NCBI RefSeq assembly: GCF_014529705.1 | Contig: NZ_JAANIH010000068.1 | Location: 1 to 46,607, forward strand | Direction: 5' to 3' | Length of the DNA: 46,607 nt | From: Bradyrhizobium campsiandrae | Lineage (GTDB): Bacteria > Pseudomonadota > Alphaproteobacteria > Rhizobiales > Xanthobacteraceae | Shown: positions 1-8,191 of the stretch, piece after piece | Layout: every line of letters begins with the position of its first letter | Numbering within the stretch: the first letter of the stretch is position 1 | Notes under the pieces: model-generated | Told to the model about the DNA's origin: nothing | The model's database searches: none | Seen by the model: only the letters and a program-made list of their open reading frames with translations | Position numbers and translations under genes: made by a program

Positions 1-153
1 ATGAAGTGCCGACCGCGATCTTGCTACGAAACGCAGCCCTTCAAGGCTTCGGTGGGCATCGATCCGATCGATCGGCGGCCCAGCTCGGGCGGCCACCCGG
101 GCTGGGCCATTCCTCACGGAACGGGGCTCATCCTAACCCGGCGCGCTAATACA

Positions 154-240
154 AGGGTGGGCAAAGGCGCGCTTGCGCCGTGCCCACGATCTCTTTCAAG
201 ATCGCGAGACATGGTGGGCACGCTGCGCTTTGCCCACCCT
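154..240. repeat. Palindromic intergenic repeat, GGGTGGGC family
   Basis: The outer arms AGGGTGGGCAAAG (154-166) and CTTTGCCCACCCT (228-240) are perfect inverted repeats. Inside are two smaller hairpins, roughly 157-187 (GTGGGC/GCCCAC with an inner GGCGC/GCGCC stem) and 213-238 (GGTGGGCA/TGCCCACC). A relative with the core GGGTGGG lies at 46048-46137. It sits upstream of the cupin gene in a stretch (1-274) with no credible coding sequence; open frames crossing it look like high-GC shadows. Function unknown; it may fold in RNA. Confidence 0.7.
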
Positions 241-274
241 ACAAATCCGCCGGCGCTGAACCAGGACCCTCCCC

Positions 275-607
275 ATGAAACTCCCCACCTCGCCCTTCAC
301 CGTCACCGACTGGAGCAAGGTCGAAGCCACCTCGCATCCCGGTGAGACCGGGCACGCGCTATGGCGCACGCTCAACATCGGCGATCTCCGCGTGCGGATG
401 GTCGAGTATTCGCCGGGCTATCTCGCCGATCATTGGTGCGATCGCGGCCATGTGCTCTACGTCCTCAAGGGCGAGCTCGACAGCGAGCTGCGCGACGGGC
501 GCAAGTTCAAGCTGACGCCGGGGATGAGCTATCAGGTCTCGGATTTCGGCGACGCCGCGCATCGCTCGTCCACGGCAGTCGGGGCGACGCTCTTCATCGT
601 GGATTGA
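275..607 (+). CDS. DHCW-motif cupin-fold protein
   Basis: A small 110-residue protein that reads as a single cupin domain of the DHCW-motif group. The segment GYLADHWCDRGHVLYVLKGEL (split here as GYLADHWC and DRGHVLYV) carries the His/Asp/Cys cluster at about residues 47-55, followed by the second cupin strand with PGMSYQVSD and a late His. The first ATG at 275 gives the usual family length and starts at the conserved KLPTSPF segment. Known members have no settled function; metal binding by the cupin histidines is likely but inferred. It stands alone, between a palindromic repeat and the cold-shock gene leader. Confidence 0.85.
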   Translation: MKLPTSPFTVTDWSKVEATSHPGETGHALWRTLNIGDLRVRMVEYSPGYLADHWCDRGHVLYVLKGELDSELRDGRKFKLTPGMSYQVSDFGDAAHRSSTAVGATLFIVD

Positions 608-684
608 CGGAACTATCCTTCAGGCCGAACGGGTGCAGCGCAAAATAGCAAACCATTCGCAGCTCGCTGCCAACGCGTGCCGCC

Positions 685-713
685 TTGAACTGGCCCCAAT
701 ATTTAGCTACATT
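685..713 (+). promoter_or_regulatory. Possible sigma70-type promoter of the cold-shock gene
   Basis: TTGAAC (685-690) and TACATT (708-713) are spaced by 17 bases. A transcript from here would have a leader of about 155 bases before the csp start codon, in line with the long leaders known for cspA-type genes. No other coding signal is seen between 608 and 875. Inferred from pattern only. Confidence 0.4.
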
Positions 714-875
714 AACGAGCATCGATCCTTGGCCGAACGACTGGCTGCGGCGCTTCATTTCAAATGGGCGAGCACGTTTCAGGTATTTCTCCAAAATCGA
801 CCAACCGGGACGAAAGGCGCGAATCCTCGCGCTCTGGTCCCCCTGAGTGCATCGTCACTTGAAAAGGAACTAACT

Positions 876-1085
876 ATGACTATGGGCACCGTGAAGTGGT
901 TCAACAGCCAAAAGGGTTTTGGTTTCATCCAGCCCGATAACGGCGACAAGGACGTTTTCGTCCACATCAGCGCCGTCGAGCGCGCGGGTCTGTCGACCCT
1001 CAACGAGGGCCAGAAGGTGTCGTTCGACATCGTCGCGGACCGCCGCAGCGGCAAGTCGGCCGCCGACAACCTCCGCGCCGGCTAG
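876..1085 (+). CDS. cspA: CspA-family cold-shock protein
   Basis: A 69-residue cold-shock domain protein that binds single-stranded RNA and DNA and acts as an RNA chaperone in the cytoplasm. Both RNA-binding motifs are intact: RNP1 as KGFGFI (residues 13-18) and RNP2 as VFVHI (27-31), and the protein opens with the standard GTVKWFN strand. The open frame extends upstream to 633, but ATG 876 follows AAAAGGAA at a good distance and gives the family length; the upstream part is the leader. A second ATG two codons on (MTMGTV) is also possible. A strong terminator follows. Which csp paralogue it is cannot be told, so the symbol is generic. Confidence 0.92.
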   Translation: MTMGTVKWFNSQKGFGFIQPDNGDKDVFVHISAVERAGLSTLNEGQKVSFDIVADRRSGKSAADNLRAG

Positions 1086-1143
1086 CCAGCCGCGCCACGC
1101 GACCTGACCGCGGACGTGCCGGTTAGGTCGTTGAATTCGAAAG

Positions 1144-1182
1144 ACCCCGCGGCCGGGATTCCGGTTCGCGGGGTTTTTGTTT
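1144..1182 (+). terminator. Rho-independent terminator after csp
   Basis: ACCCCGCG (1144-1151) pairs with CGCGGGGT (1167-1174), with an inner CCGG/CCGG pairing, followed by a T-rich run (1174-1182). It lies 58 bases after the csp stop and before the convergent methyltransferase gene, so it ends the csp transcript. Confidence 0.85.
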
Positions 1183-1212
1183 TAAGCCGTCATTCCGGGG
1201 CTCGGAGCAAGA

Positions 1213-2514
1213 TCAAGCCGTTTTCTTCAAAACCGAGACGAAGAACCCGTCCGTCCCGGTGCGCCTTGGCGTCATCAGCCAGCCCTCAGGCGACTGCAGC
1301 GCGGCGTCTGCAAAGGCCTCGGCTTGGTCCCAGAGCACGCTCGCCGTCTGCTCCGGCGGCACTACCGCGAACTCCGGATGCCTCGCGACGAAGGCCCGCA
1401 CCTGCTCGTTGTTCTCCTCCGAGAGCACCGAGCAGGTGATGTAGGCGATGCGGCCGCCCGCCTTCACCAGCGGAACGGCGCGGGCGAGCACCTCGGCCTG
1501 GTCCTTCAGGCGAATCTCCAGCGCGCCCGGGCGCATCCGCCATTTGGCGTCGGGGTTGCGGCGCCAGGTGCCGGTCCCCGTGCAGGGCGCGTCGATGACG
1601 ACGAGGTCGGCGCTGGCGTGGATGTCTTGAAGCGGATCGGCCTCGCCCTTGGGCGTGCGGACATCGGCGTTGTGGACGCCGGCGCGCGACAGCCGTTCAT
1701 GGATCGGCGCAAGCTGACGCTTGTCGCTGTCGGTCGCGATCAGCCGGCCCTTGCCCTGCATCTGTGCCGCGAGCGCCAGCGTCTTGCCGCCGGCGCCGGC
1801 GCAGAGATCAATCACCTGCTCGCCCGGTTTTGCCGCGGTGAACAGCGCCGCAAGCTGCGATCCCTCATCCTGCACTTCAACGGCGCCCTTGATGAAGTCC
1901 TCTTCCGCCTGGATTCCCGGGTTGCGCGCGTCGGCCGAAAGCTCGATGCGCAGGCCATTTGGCGACCACGGCGTCGGTTTCGCATGAAGATGAGCCAGCG
2001 CCTTCAGCACCTTGTCGCGATTGGATTTTAGCGTATTGACGCGCAGGTCGAGCGGGGCCCGGCTCGCCATGGCCACGGCCTCGGCGACACGGTCCTCGCC
2101 GAACACTTTTGTCAGGTGCGGATCAAGCCATTCCGGGTAGTCGCCGGCGACAGCGGCAGGCACATCCTGCAGCGACCGCGAGGCTAGCGCCGCCTGCTCG
2201 GCCTCCGTCAGCGGCTCCGGTGCAAACCGGCTGCCGTCGAACAAAGCGGCCATGGTCGCGATGTCCATGTGGCGCTCGAGGCGGAGCATGCCGATCAGGC
2301 GCGCGCGGGCGGTGTCGGAATCCATCAGATGCGCGCTGGAGGAAAAGCGGCGCAGCACGTCCCAGACGAGGCCGGCGATGGCGGCGCGGTCGCCGGAGCC
2401 GGCGAAGCGGTGCGCGGTGCCCCACTCCTTCAGCGCCTTCGCCGCGGGCACGCGGTCCTTCTCGATGGTGTTGATCACTTCAATGGCTGCGGACAGCCGG
2501 GCAGCGGGAGTCAT
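1213..2514 (-). CDS. RsmB/NOP-type rRNA (cytosine-C5) methyltransferase
   Basis: A 433-residue SAM-dependent RNA m5C methyltransferase that most likely modifies 16S rRNA. The N-terminal part (about 1-130) is a NusB-like helical region. The Rossmann domain has the SAM motif DLCAGAGGKT (236-245), the catalytic-release Cys in DAPCTGTG (C311) and the nucleophile Cys in the TCS motif (T360-C361), so both cysteines of the RsmB/NOP2 mechanism are present. ATG at 2514 gives a complete N-terminal domain. The gene is convergent with csp and 34 bases upstream of the end of the MAPEG gene, so it may be co-transcribed with it. Exact target base is not readable. Confidence 0.9.
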   Translation of the reverse strand: MTPAARLSAAIEVINTIEKDRVPAAKALKEWGTAHRFAGSGDRAAIAGLVWDVLRRFSSSAHLMDSDTARARLIGMLRLERHMDIATMAALFDGSRFAPEPLTEAEQAALASRSLQDVPAAVAGDYPEWLDPHLTKVFGEDRVAEAVAMASRAPLDLRVNTLKSNRDKVLKALAHLHAKPTPWSPNGLRIELSADARNPGIQAEEDFIKGAVEVQDEGSQLAALFTAAKPGEQVIDLCAGAGGKTLALAAQMQGKGRLIATDSDKRQLAPIHERLSRAGVHNADVRTPKGEADPLQDIHASADLVVIDAPCTGTGTWRRNPDAKWRMRPGALEIRLKDQAEVLARAVPLVKAGGRIAYITCSVLSEENNEQVRAFVARHPEFAVVPPEQTASVLWDQAEAFADAALQSPEGWLMTPRRTGTDGFFVSVLKKTA

Positions 2515-2548
2515 TTGAATCTTTCAGGTGAGATCCGACGGTTAACCG

Positions 2549-2971
2549 TCAGATCAACAACAAAATCTTGAGTGCGAAGTAGATCCACATCGCCAGCAGC
2601 ACCAAGACGCCGGCAAGCCAAACCGTGGAGCGGCGGCCGAGATCGTTCGAACTAACAAACACGCCGGCATGGGCAAAGCGCGTCACCACGAACACCCAGG
2701 ACATCAAGACGATGAAGAGATCGGCGTGGCGGAGCGGCAGCGCCAGCGCGATCAGGGCGTAGAACAGCACCGGCAGCTCGAACTGGTTGCGGTAGCAATT
2801 GGCGATTTGGGTGGCGCCCTTCGGCCAGTTCGGCTCGCCCAGCGCAATGTCGCGGATCTTGGTCTCGCCCGAGACCAGCGCCTTCCGGCGCCCGAAGACC
2901 ATGCCGATCAGGAGCGCGAAGGTGAGCCCGATCTGCACGAAGACAGGCAACAAAACCATTTGAACTGACAT
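2549..2971 (-). CDS. MAPEG family membrane protein
   Basis: A 140-residue integral membrane protein with about four hydrophobic helices (residues 2-25, 60-80, 84-100, 117-138). The segment NCYRNQFELPVLFYAL with the conserved E-P and Arg-Asn is typical of the MAPEG family (membrane-associated proteins in eicosanoid and glutathione metabolism). The frame is open upstream to 3088, but ATG 2971 is preceded by GGGAAAG and starts directly at the first membrane helix. Bacterial MAPEG proteins are often of unknown activity; glutathione transferase or peroxidase activity is possible but not shown. Confidence 0.85.
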   Translation of the reverse strand: MSVQMVLLPVFVQIGLTFALLIGMVFGRRKALVSGETKIRDIALGEPNWPKGATQIANCYRNQFELPVLFYALIALALPLRHADLFIVLMSWVFVVTRFAHAGVFVSSNDLGRRSTVWLAGVLVLLAMWIYFALKILLLI

Positions 2972-3140
2972 CGGAACTTTCCCGTGAGGCGGCACGCGGC
3001 GGACCGTCAATAGCCGCGACTCCCCGCGCTGACAATCGACGAGTTGAACCGGCGTTCCCACAGCGGCGACCAACTGCCGATCGTTCAAGCGATTTTGGCC
3101 CGTTTACGGACCTGCAAGGCGAGACCGCCGAGAGAGCACG

Positions 3141-3758
3141 ATGAACACCCTCTCCAGCCTATGGGCCGAATCCGCTGACAGTCAGCTCGGCATCTGGATG
3201 TCGGCACTGTCAGGCGTGGCGGCGGCGCTCGCCGTCGCGCTGGCGCTCACCGTGTATTTCCGCCTGGGTTACCGGACCTGGCGCGACGTCGTCAGGCATG
3301 GGCTGGCGGCACTTGCTGCCGTCGCCTTGCTGGGTTTCGTCGCCTACGACATGCACCACGCCGCGCTCGCTTTTCTCGGCCTCAACCCGTCCAAGCCCGC
3401 GGTCGAGTTCGAGATCCGGATGCCGCGGGAGACGCTCACGGCCGCATCAGCCGACACCCAGATCGAGTTGCACACCGACCGCAACCAGACCTTGGCCCTG
3501 ATCGACGGAATGACCGACCTTGCCGACGGCCGCGCGGTGCTGCGCGGCGCGGTGGCACTGACCTACCGCACCGCCGACCGGGTGCTGGTGCTGAACCTGC
3601 CCGGCAAGGGCACGTTCGAGTTCCGCCTGCGCCTGCCTGCCGCGCCGCATCGCACCGAGCAGTTCGGCCCGTGGCACCTCGCCGATCGCATCGCCGCGCC
3701 GATCGCAAGCGGCGTCGCGCAGCAGGACGCCTACACGATAAGGTATCGCGTGCTTTAA
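3141..3758 (+). CDS. Membrane-anchored hypothetical protein
   Basis: A 205-residue protein I do not recognise. Two hydrophobic helices stand near the N terminus (about 20-42 and 51-77), followed by a soluble, strand-rich region of about 125 residues with Arg/Glu-rich alternation (EFEIRMPRETL, IELHTDRN, KGTFEFRLRLP), which looks like a beta-sandwich domain probably facing the periplasm. ATG 3141 follows the run GAGAGCACG. It points away from the MAPEG gene and precedes the phosphoesterase by 69 bases in the same direction, so the two may be co-transcribed. No catalytic motif is visible. Confidence 0.75.
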   Translation: MNTLSSLWAESADSQLGIWMSALSGVAAALAVALALTVYFRLGYRTWRDVVRHGLAALAAVALLGFVAYDMHHAALAFLGLNPSKPAVEFEIRMPRETLTAASADTQIELHTDRNQTLALIDGMTDLADGRAVLRGAVALTYRTADRVLVLNLPGKGTFEFRLRLPAAPHRTEQFGPWHLADRIAAPIASGVAQQDAYTIRYRVL

Positions 3759-3827
3759 ACTTTGTTCGTCGCGATCCATGCCGGTGTTGTCATCGTTCCG
3801 ACGCGCGGCGACGGCTACGATGATCGC

Positions 3828-4670
3828 ATGTCCGAATTTCGTCTCACCCAGATTTCCGACACGCATCTCGGCCAGCGCTTTCCCGGCCTGATAGCGAATT
3901 TCCAGGCAGTCAGCGCGCACATCGACGCTACGCGGCCCGATCTCGTCATCAACACCGGAGATGTGTCGTTCGACGGCCCGAGCGGCCGCGAGGATGTGGA
4001 GTTCGCGAAAAGCCTGCACTCTGCCCTGCCCGTCGAGTGTCGCTACATCCCCGGCAATCACGACATCGGCGATAATCCGACCGCGCTCGGACCTGCGCCG
4101 AAACCGCCGGTCGCGGAAGCCCATCGCCAGCAATTCCGCGACATCATCGGCGAGGACCATTGGTCGTTCGATGCCGCGGGCTGGCGCTTCATCGGCCTCA
4201 ACTCGCTGGTGATGAATTCAGGGCTGGCCTTCGAGGCCGAACAGTTCGACTGGCTCGCTTCTGACATCGCTGGGGTGAACGGCAGGCCGGTCGCGCTGTT
4301 CATCCACAAGCCGCTGTTTCTGAACCTGCCCGACGATCCTGAAACACCGGAGACCTCGATCCGCTACGTGCCGCAGCGGGCGCGTGCGCGCTTGATCGAA
4401 ATGTTCTCGCGCGTCGGTCTCCGCCTCGTCGCCAGCGGGCACGTGCACCAGCGCCGCGACTTCACGTTTCGCCATATCAGGCACGTCTGGGCGCCGTCGG
4501 CCGGGTTCAAGATCAACGACACGCGCCAGGATCGGATCGCGATCAAGGAGACCGGCCTCGTCGAGTACCGCTTCACCCCCGACAGTTTTGAAGTCCGCCA
4601 CATCCGTGCGCAGGGCCAGGTCGATGTCGATATCGAAGAGGTCCTCGCCCAGATGGACGGCGAGCACTAG
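3828..4670 (+). CDS. Calcineurin-like metallophosphoesterase
   Basis: A 280-residue cytoplasmic phosphoesterase of the calcineurin-like fold. The dinuclear metal motifs are in order: DTHLG (D11, H13), GDVSFDG (D45), GNHDIGD (N77, H78) and GHVHQ near residue 206. This spacing resembles class III cyclic-nucleotide phosphodiesterases and related enzymes, but the substrate cannot be assigned. The frame opens at a TTG (3762); ATG 3828 starts exactly at the first core strand (FRLTQISDTH), so it is preferred although its ribosome-binding site is weak. It ends just before the regulatory region of the deaminase operon. Confidence 0.85.
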   Translation: MSEFRLTQISDTHLGQRFPGLIANFQAVSAHIDATRPDLVINTGDVSFDGPSGREDVEFAKSLHSALPVECRYIPGNHDIGDNPTALGPAPKPPVAEAHRQQFRDIIGEDHWSFDAAGWRFIGLNSLVMNSGLAFEAEQFDWLASDIAGVNGRPVALFIHKPLFLNLPDDPETPETSIRYVPQRARARLIEMFSRVGLRLVASGHVHQRRDFTFRHIRHVWAPSAGFKINDTRQDRIAIKETGLVEYRFTPDSFEVRHIRAQGQVDVDIEEVLAQMDGEH

Positions 4671-4747
4671 CTCAACACGCGGGCACTCTCCCTTATCCCA
4701 GTACCATTTAGCGTCAATTTTCACCTGCGAATGCTCCGAAATGGCTA

Positions 4748-4763
4748 ATGACAACGTTGTCAT
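4748..4763. promoter_or_regulatory. Perfect 16-bp palindrome, probable LacI-family operator
   Basis: ATGACAACGTTGTCAT is a perfect palindrome with the central AACGTT typical of LacI-family operators. It lies 52 bases before the deaminase start codon, at the head of the operon whose last gene (10520-11584) encodes a LacI-family regulator. The natural inference is autoregulated control of the whole operon by that protein. Confidence 0.7.
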
Positions 4764-4814
4764 AAGTTCATATCGTTCGCTCCAGCGGTCTTGGGCCGCG
4801 ACAGGGGAGCGACC

Positions 4815-6110
4815 ATGCAGTTCTTGGCCCGCTGGGATAGCCAGCGCCTTTCGACGACCACGCGCGGCATTCCCGTGGTCGACGGCCTGCCCGCGGAGGA
4901 GATCGGCCGCCAAGGCTGGCAACCCGCGCAGGGCGATCTCGCCCTGCCCGCCCTCACTTTCGATGAGACCGCCTTCGCCGCCAATCGGGACTTGTTCCTG
5001 CGCTGGTGCAAGAGCGCGAGCGTTGCGGTTGCCCCGCACGCCAAGACGCCGATGTCGCCGAAGCTAGCGCGCTCGCTGCGCGAGGCCGGCGCCTGGGGCA
5101 CGACCGTTGCCAACATCCAGCAGGCTGCGGTGTTGCTCAGCCACGGCGAGCGGCGCCTGCTGCTCGCCAACGAGATTGGTGGGCTCGCGGCCGGCCGGCG
5201 GCTCGGCGCGCTGCTGAGGGCCTATCCCGATGTCGAGCTTCATGCCTTCGCGGATTCGCCGGCGGCCGTCGCGGCATTGGCCGAGGCGGCGTGCGTTGCG
5301 AACCACAGCGGCCTTTCCGTACTGATCGAGCTCGGCGCCGGCCGTGCCGGCGCGCGCGATCGCGCCGCGGTCGAGGCAACGATTGCAGCCGTGCTCGCGG
5401 CCGATCGACTCCTGCTCGGTGGCGTTGCCACTTACGAAGGTGCGGTCGCAACGCCTGATGCCGATGCGACCATGCGCGCGATTGCGGCCCTGATGAAGCG
5501 CACCGGCGAGGCCTTCGCTTTGGTACGCGCTGCCGCCCCGCATCAGAAGCTGATCATCAGCGCCGGCGGCTCGGCCTATTTCGACGTCGTGGCCCACGCG
5601 CTCGCGCCCATTGCAGCGGCCGACGGCAATGCCACCGTCGTGTTGCGCTCGGGCGCGCTGTTCTTCGCCGATCACGGCATCTATGCCCGCGCCTTCGCGG
5701 AGCTCGATCGGCGCGGCGGCCTTTTCATCGACGGCACGCATCATTCCGCGGCGGACAGCTTCCGCGCGGCGCTGACGCTCTGGGCCGAGGTGCTGTCGCG
5801 GCCCGAGGCGGGCCTTGCCATCGCCGGCTTCGGCATGCGCGATGCCTCGTTCGACCAGGGACTGCCGATGCCGCTGCGCGTCTTTCGCGACGGCGTGGAA
5901 CTGGACGGGCTCGCAGCGCGCCTGTCGGTCACCCGCCTCAACGACCAGCATGCGTTCCTGTCCGTGCCTTCCGACGGCCCGCTCGCGGTCGGCGACATCA
6001 TCGCTTTTGGCATCTCGCATCCCTGCACCTGTCTCGACCGCTGGCGCATCATCTTCGGTCTCGATGCCGACGGCGTCGTGACGCGCGCCCTCCCCACCCA
6101 GTTCGGCTGA
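4815..6110 (+). CDS. PLP-dependent amino acid deaminase (DSD1/D-threonine aldolase fold)
   Basis: A 431-residue fold-type III PLP enzyme with an alanine-racemase-like barrel and C-terminal beta domain. The PLP lysine is probably K77 in APHAKTP; glycine-rich phosphate-binding segments follow (ELGAGRAGAR, ISAGGSAYFD). The C-terminal H-x-C pair (H402, C404 in SHPCTC) matches the zinc site known for eukaryotic D-serine dehydratase, which favours dehydration/deamination of a beta-hydroxy D-amino acid over aldol cleavage; this is inference. ATG 4815 has AGGGGAG upstream. It is the first gene of an operon with an ABC transporter, RidA (which hydrolyses the enamine/imine such enzymes release) and a deacylase. 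Transcription is probably controlled from the palindrome at 4748-4763. Confidence 0.82.
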   Translation: MQFLARWDSQRLSTTTRGIPVVDGLPAEEIGRQGWQPAQGDLALPALTFDETAFAANRDLFLRWCKSASVAVAPHAKTPMSPKLARSLREAGAWGTTVANIQQAAVLLSHGERRLLLANEIGGLAAGRRLGALLRAYPDVELHAFADSPAAVAALAEAACVANHSGLSVLIELGAGRAGARDRAAVEATIAAVLAADRLLLGGVATYEGAVATPDADATMRAIAALMKRTGEAFALVRAAAPHQKLIISAGGSAYFDVVAHALAPIAAADGNATVVLRSGALFFADHGIYARAFAELDRRGGLFIDGTHHSAADSFRAALTLWAEVLSRPEAGLAIAGFGMRDASFDQGLPMPLRVFRDGVELDGLAARLSVTRLNDQHAFLSVPSDGPLAVGDIIAFGISHPCTCLDRWRIIFGLDADGVVTRALPTQFG

Positions 6111-6124
6111 GAGCGAAAGCCGCG

Positions 6125-6784
6125 ATGAATTTCCTGCCGCTCTGGCGCTATCAGAACCAGCTCATCGACGGGGCCATCGTGACGCTCGAGCTGACGGTGA
6201 TCTCTGCGGTCTGCGGGCTTCTGATCGGCGTTGCCGGCGCAGTCGCCCTGAAGGGCCGCATAACGCCTTTGCGCTGGCTGGTGCGCTCCTACATCGAGCT
6301 GTTCCGCAACACGCCGTCGCTGATCCAGATCTTCATCATCTTCTTCGTGCTGCCGACGTTCGGCCTGAAGCTGCCGGCGTTCGAATCCGCGGCGGTCGCG
6401 CTCTCGCTATATTTCGGCGCCTATTCGGTCGAGATCATCCGTTCAGGCCTCGACTCCATCCCGCGCAGCCAGGTCGAGGCCGGGCAATGTCTCGGACTGT
6501 CAGGCTGGCAGGTATTCCGCCACATCGTGCTGCCGCCGGCGCTGCGCAACGCCTATCCGGCGGTGACCAGCCAGTTCGTGCTGCTGCTGCTCGGCACCTC
6601 GCTCGCCTCGCAGGTCGCGGCCGACGAGCTGTTTCATGTCGCCGGATTCATCGAAAGCCGCACCTATCGCAGCTTCGAGGTCTACGCGGTGATCTGCGTC
6701 GTCTATTTCGCGATGGCGATGGCATTCAAGGCGCTGTTCGCGATCATCGCGGCGGCCGCCTTCCGCTGGCCGCGACGGCGCTGA
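6125..6784 (+). CDS. Polar amino acid ABC transporter permease 1
   Basis: A 219-residue inner-membrane permease of the HisM/GlnP type, with about five membrane helices. The cytoplasmic loop that docks the ATPase is clear: SGLDSIPRSQVEAGQCLGLSG near residues 110-132 (conserved EAA...G). It begins 14 bases after the deaminase stop and is followed by a second permease 10 bases on, so the two form a heterodimeric channel. Substrate is an amino-acid-like solute by family; the specific ligand is not readable. Confidence 0.92.
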   Translation: MNFLPLWRYQNQLIDGAIVTLELTVISAVCGLLIGVAGAVALKGRITPLRWLVRSYIELFRNTPSLIQIFIIFFVLPTFGLKLPAFESAAVALSLYFGAYSVEIIRSGLDSIPRSQVEAGQCLGLSGWQVFRHIVLPPALRNAYPAVTSQFVLLLLGTSLASQVAADELFHVAGFIESRTYRSFEVYAVICVVYFAMAMAFKALFAIIAAAAFRWPRRR

Positions 6785-6794
6785 GGGACAGGCG

Positions 6795-7445
6795 ATGCGA
6801 TCCTTCACCCTCATCGATCTCGTCTCGCTGTTCGCGGCCCTGCGTTGGACCGTCGCGCTGGTCGTGCTCGCGCTGGCCTTCGGCGCGCCGCTGGCGCTCG
6901 GCCTCGCACTCGGGCGCATCAGCCGCTTCAGCGGCCTGCGCTGGGGGATGGCGGCGCTGATCCAGACCATCCAGAGCGTGCCACTGCTCGGGCTGTTGTT
7001 CTTCTTCTATTTCGGCATGCCCGTCTTCCTCGGCATCCAGGTGCCCGCGATCATCGCAGTCACCGTCGCCTATACGCTCTACACGGCGGCCTTCCTCGGC
7101 GAGATCTGGCGCGGCGGCTTGGATGCCGTGAAGCAGGCGCAGTGGGAGGCCGGCGCCTGCCTTGGCCTCTCCGCCTGGCAGCAATTCCGCCACATCATCG
7201 CGCCGCAGGCACTGCGGCTGTCGCTGCCGCCGACCGTCGGCTTCCTGGTGCAGCTCATCAAGGGCACCTCGCTCGCCTCGATCCTCGGCTTCGTCGAGCT
7301 CGCCCGCGCAGGCCAAGTGGTGAGCGCTGCGACGTTCCAGCCACTGCTCACCTACGCGCTGGTCGCCGCGCTCTATTTCGCGCTGTGCCTGCCGCTCACG
7401 CTCTGGTCCCGCTCCCTGGAGGCCCGCCTCGATGGCTCTCGTTGA
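6795..7445 (+). CDS. Polar amino acid ABC transporter permease 2
   Basis: A 216-residue inner-membrane permease paralogous to the preceding one. About five helices and the EAA loop (QAQWEAGACLGLSAWQ, near 114-130) are visible. ATG 6795 follows AGGGACAGG. The 3' end overlaps the ATPase gene by 14 bases, which implies translational coupling. It pairs with the protein at 6125-6784. Confidence 0.92.
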   Translation: MRSFTLIDLVSLFAALRWTVALVVLALAFGAPLALGLALGRISRFSGLRWGMAALIQTIQSVPLLGLLFFFYFGMPVFLGIQVPAIIAVTVAYTLYTAAFLGEIWRGGLDAVKQAQWEAGACLGLSAWQQFRHIIAPQALRLSLPPTVGFLVQLIKGTSLASILGFVELARAGQVVSAATFQPLLTYALVAALYFALCLPLTLWSRSLEARLDGSR

Positions 7446-8160
7446 AATCCGCGACGTGCACAAGACTTTCGGCAAGGTCGAGGTGCTCAAGGGTGTCTCG
7501 CTCGATGTTAGGGAAGGCGAGATCGTCACCATCATCGGCCGCTCCGGCTCGGGCAAATCGACGCTGCTCCGCTGCATCAATGCGCTGGAGAGCGTCGATT
7601 CCGGCGAGATCCGCGTCGAGGGCCGACACGTCCACGCCAAGATGCCGGACCTCAAGCAATTCCGTCAGCGCGTCGGCATCGTGTTCCAGGCCTTCAATCT
7701 GTTTCCGCATCTGAAGGTTGAGCGCAACATCACGCTCGCTCCGCTGCTGACCGGCCGCATCGGGAAATCAGGCGCGCGGGCGCTTGCCGAGGACGTGCTC
7801 ACCCGCGTCGGCCTCGCCGACAAGATCGACGCCTGGCCGGAGCAGCTCTCCGGCGGCCAGCAACAGCGCGTCGCGATCGCGCGGTGCCTGGCGATGGCGC
7901 CTCACCTCATGCTGTTCGACGAGGTCACTTCCGCGCTGGATCCCGAGCTGGTCGGCGAAGTGCTGAAAGTGATGGAGGCGATGGCGAAGCAAGGCATGAC
8001 GATGATCCTCGTCACCCACGAGATGGGCTTTGCCCGCAACGTCGCCAACCGCATCGTCTTCATGCACCAAGGCCGCGTCTGGGAACAGGGTCCGCCGGCA
8101 AAACTGTTCGCCAATCCAGAGACTCCCGAGCTCGCAAGCTTCATCGCTTCCGCGAAATGA
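7432..8160 (+). CDS. Amino acid ABC transporter ATP-binding protein
   Basis: A 242-residue ABC ATPase of the HisP/GlnQ group that powers the transporter. Walker A is GRSGSGKST (36-44), Q-loop VFQAFNLFPHL, signature LSGGQQQR, Walker B LMLFDEVTSALDPE and switch His in VTHEMGF. The usual DEPTSALDP is DEVTSALDP here, with the catalytic Glu kept. The start overlaps the upstream permease. Confidence 0.95.
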   Translation: MALVEIRDVHKTFGKVEVLKGVSLDVREGEIVTIIGRSGSGKSTLLRCINALESVDSGEIRVEGRHVHAKMPDLKQFRQRVGIVFQAFNLFPHLKVERNITLAPLLTGRIGKSGARALAEDVLTRVGLADKIDAWPEQLSGGQQQRVAIARCLAMAPHLMLFDEVTSALDPELVGEVLKVMEAMAKQGMTMILVTHEMGFARNVANRIVFMHQGRVWEQGPPAKLFANPETPELASFIASAK

Positions 8161-8191
8161 TCATCCACCCATACGTCACCAGGAGACCGTC

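Noticed and set aside
154..240. CRISPR-like or transposon interpretation of the palindromic units
   Set aside because: Units are single, not spaced arrays, and no transposase or target-site duplication is seen.
1..345. Open frame of 114 codons at the window start
   Set aside because: It overlaps the palindromic repeat and the cupin start in another frame, with no ribosome-binding site visible or family.
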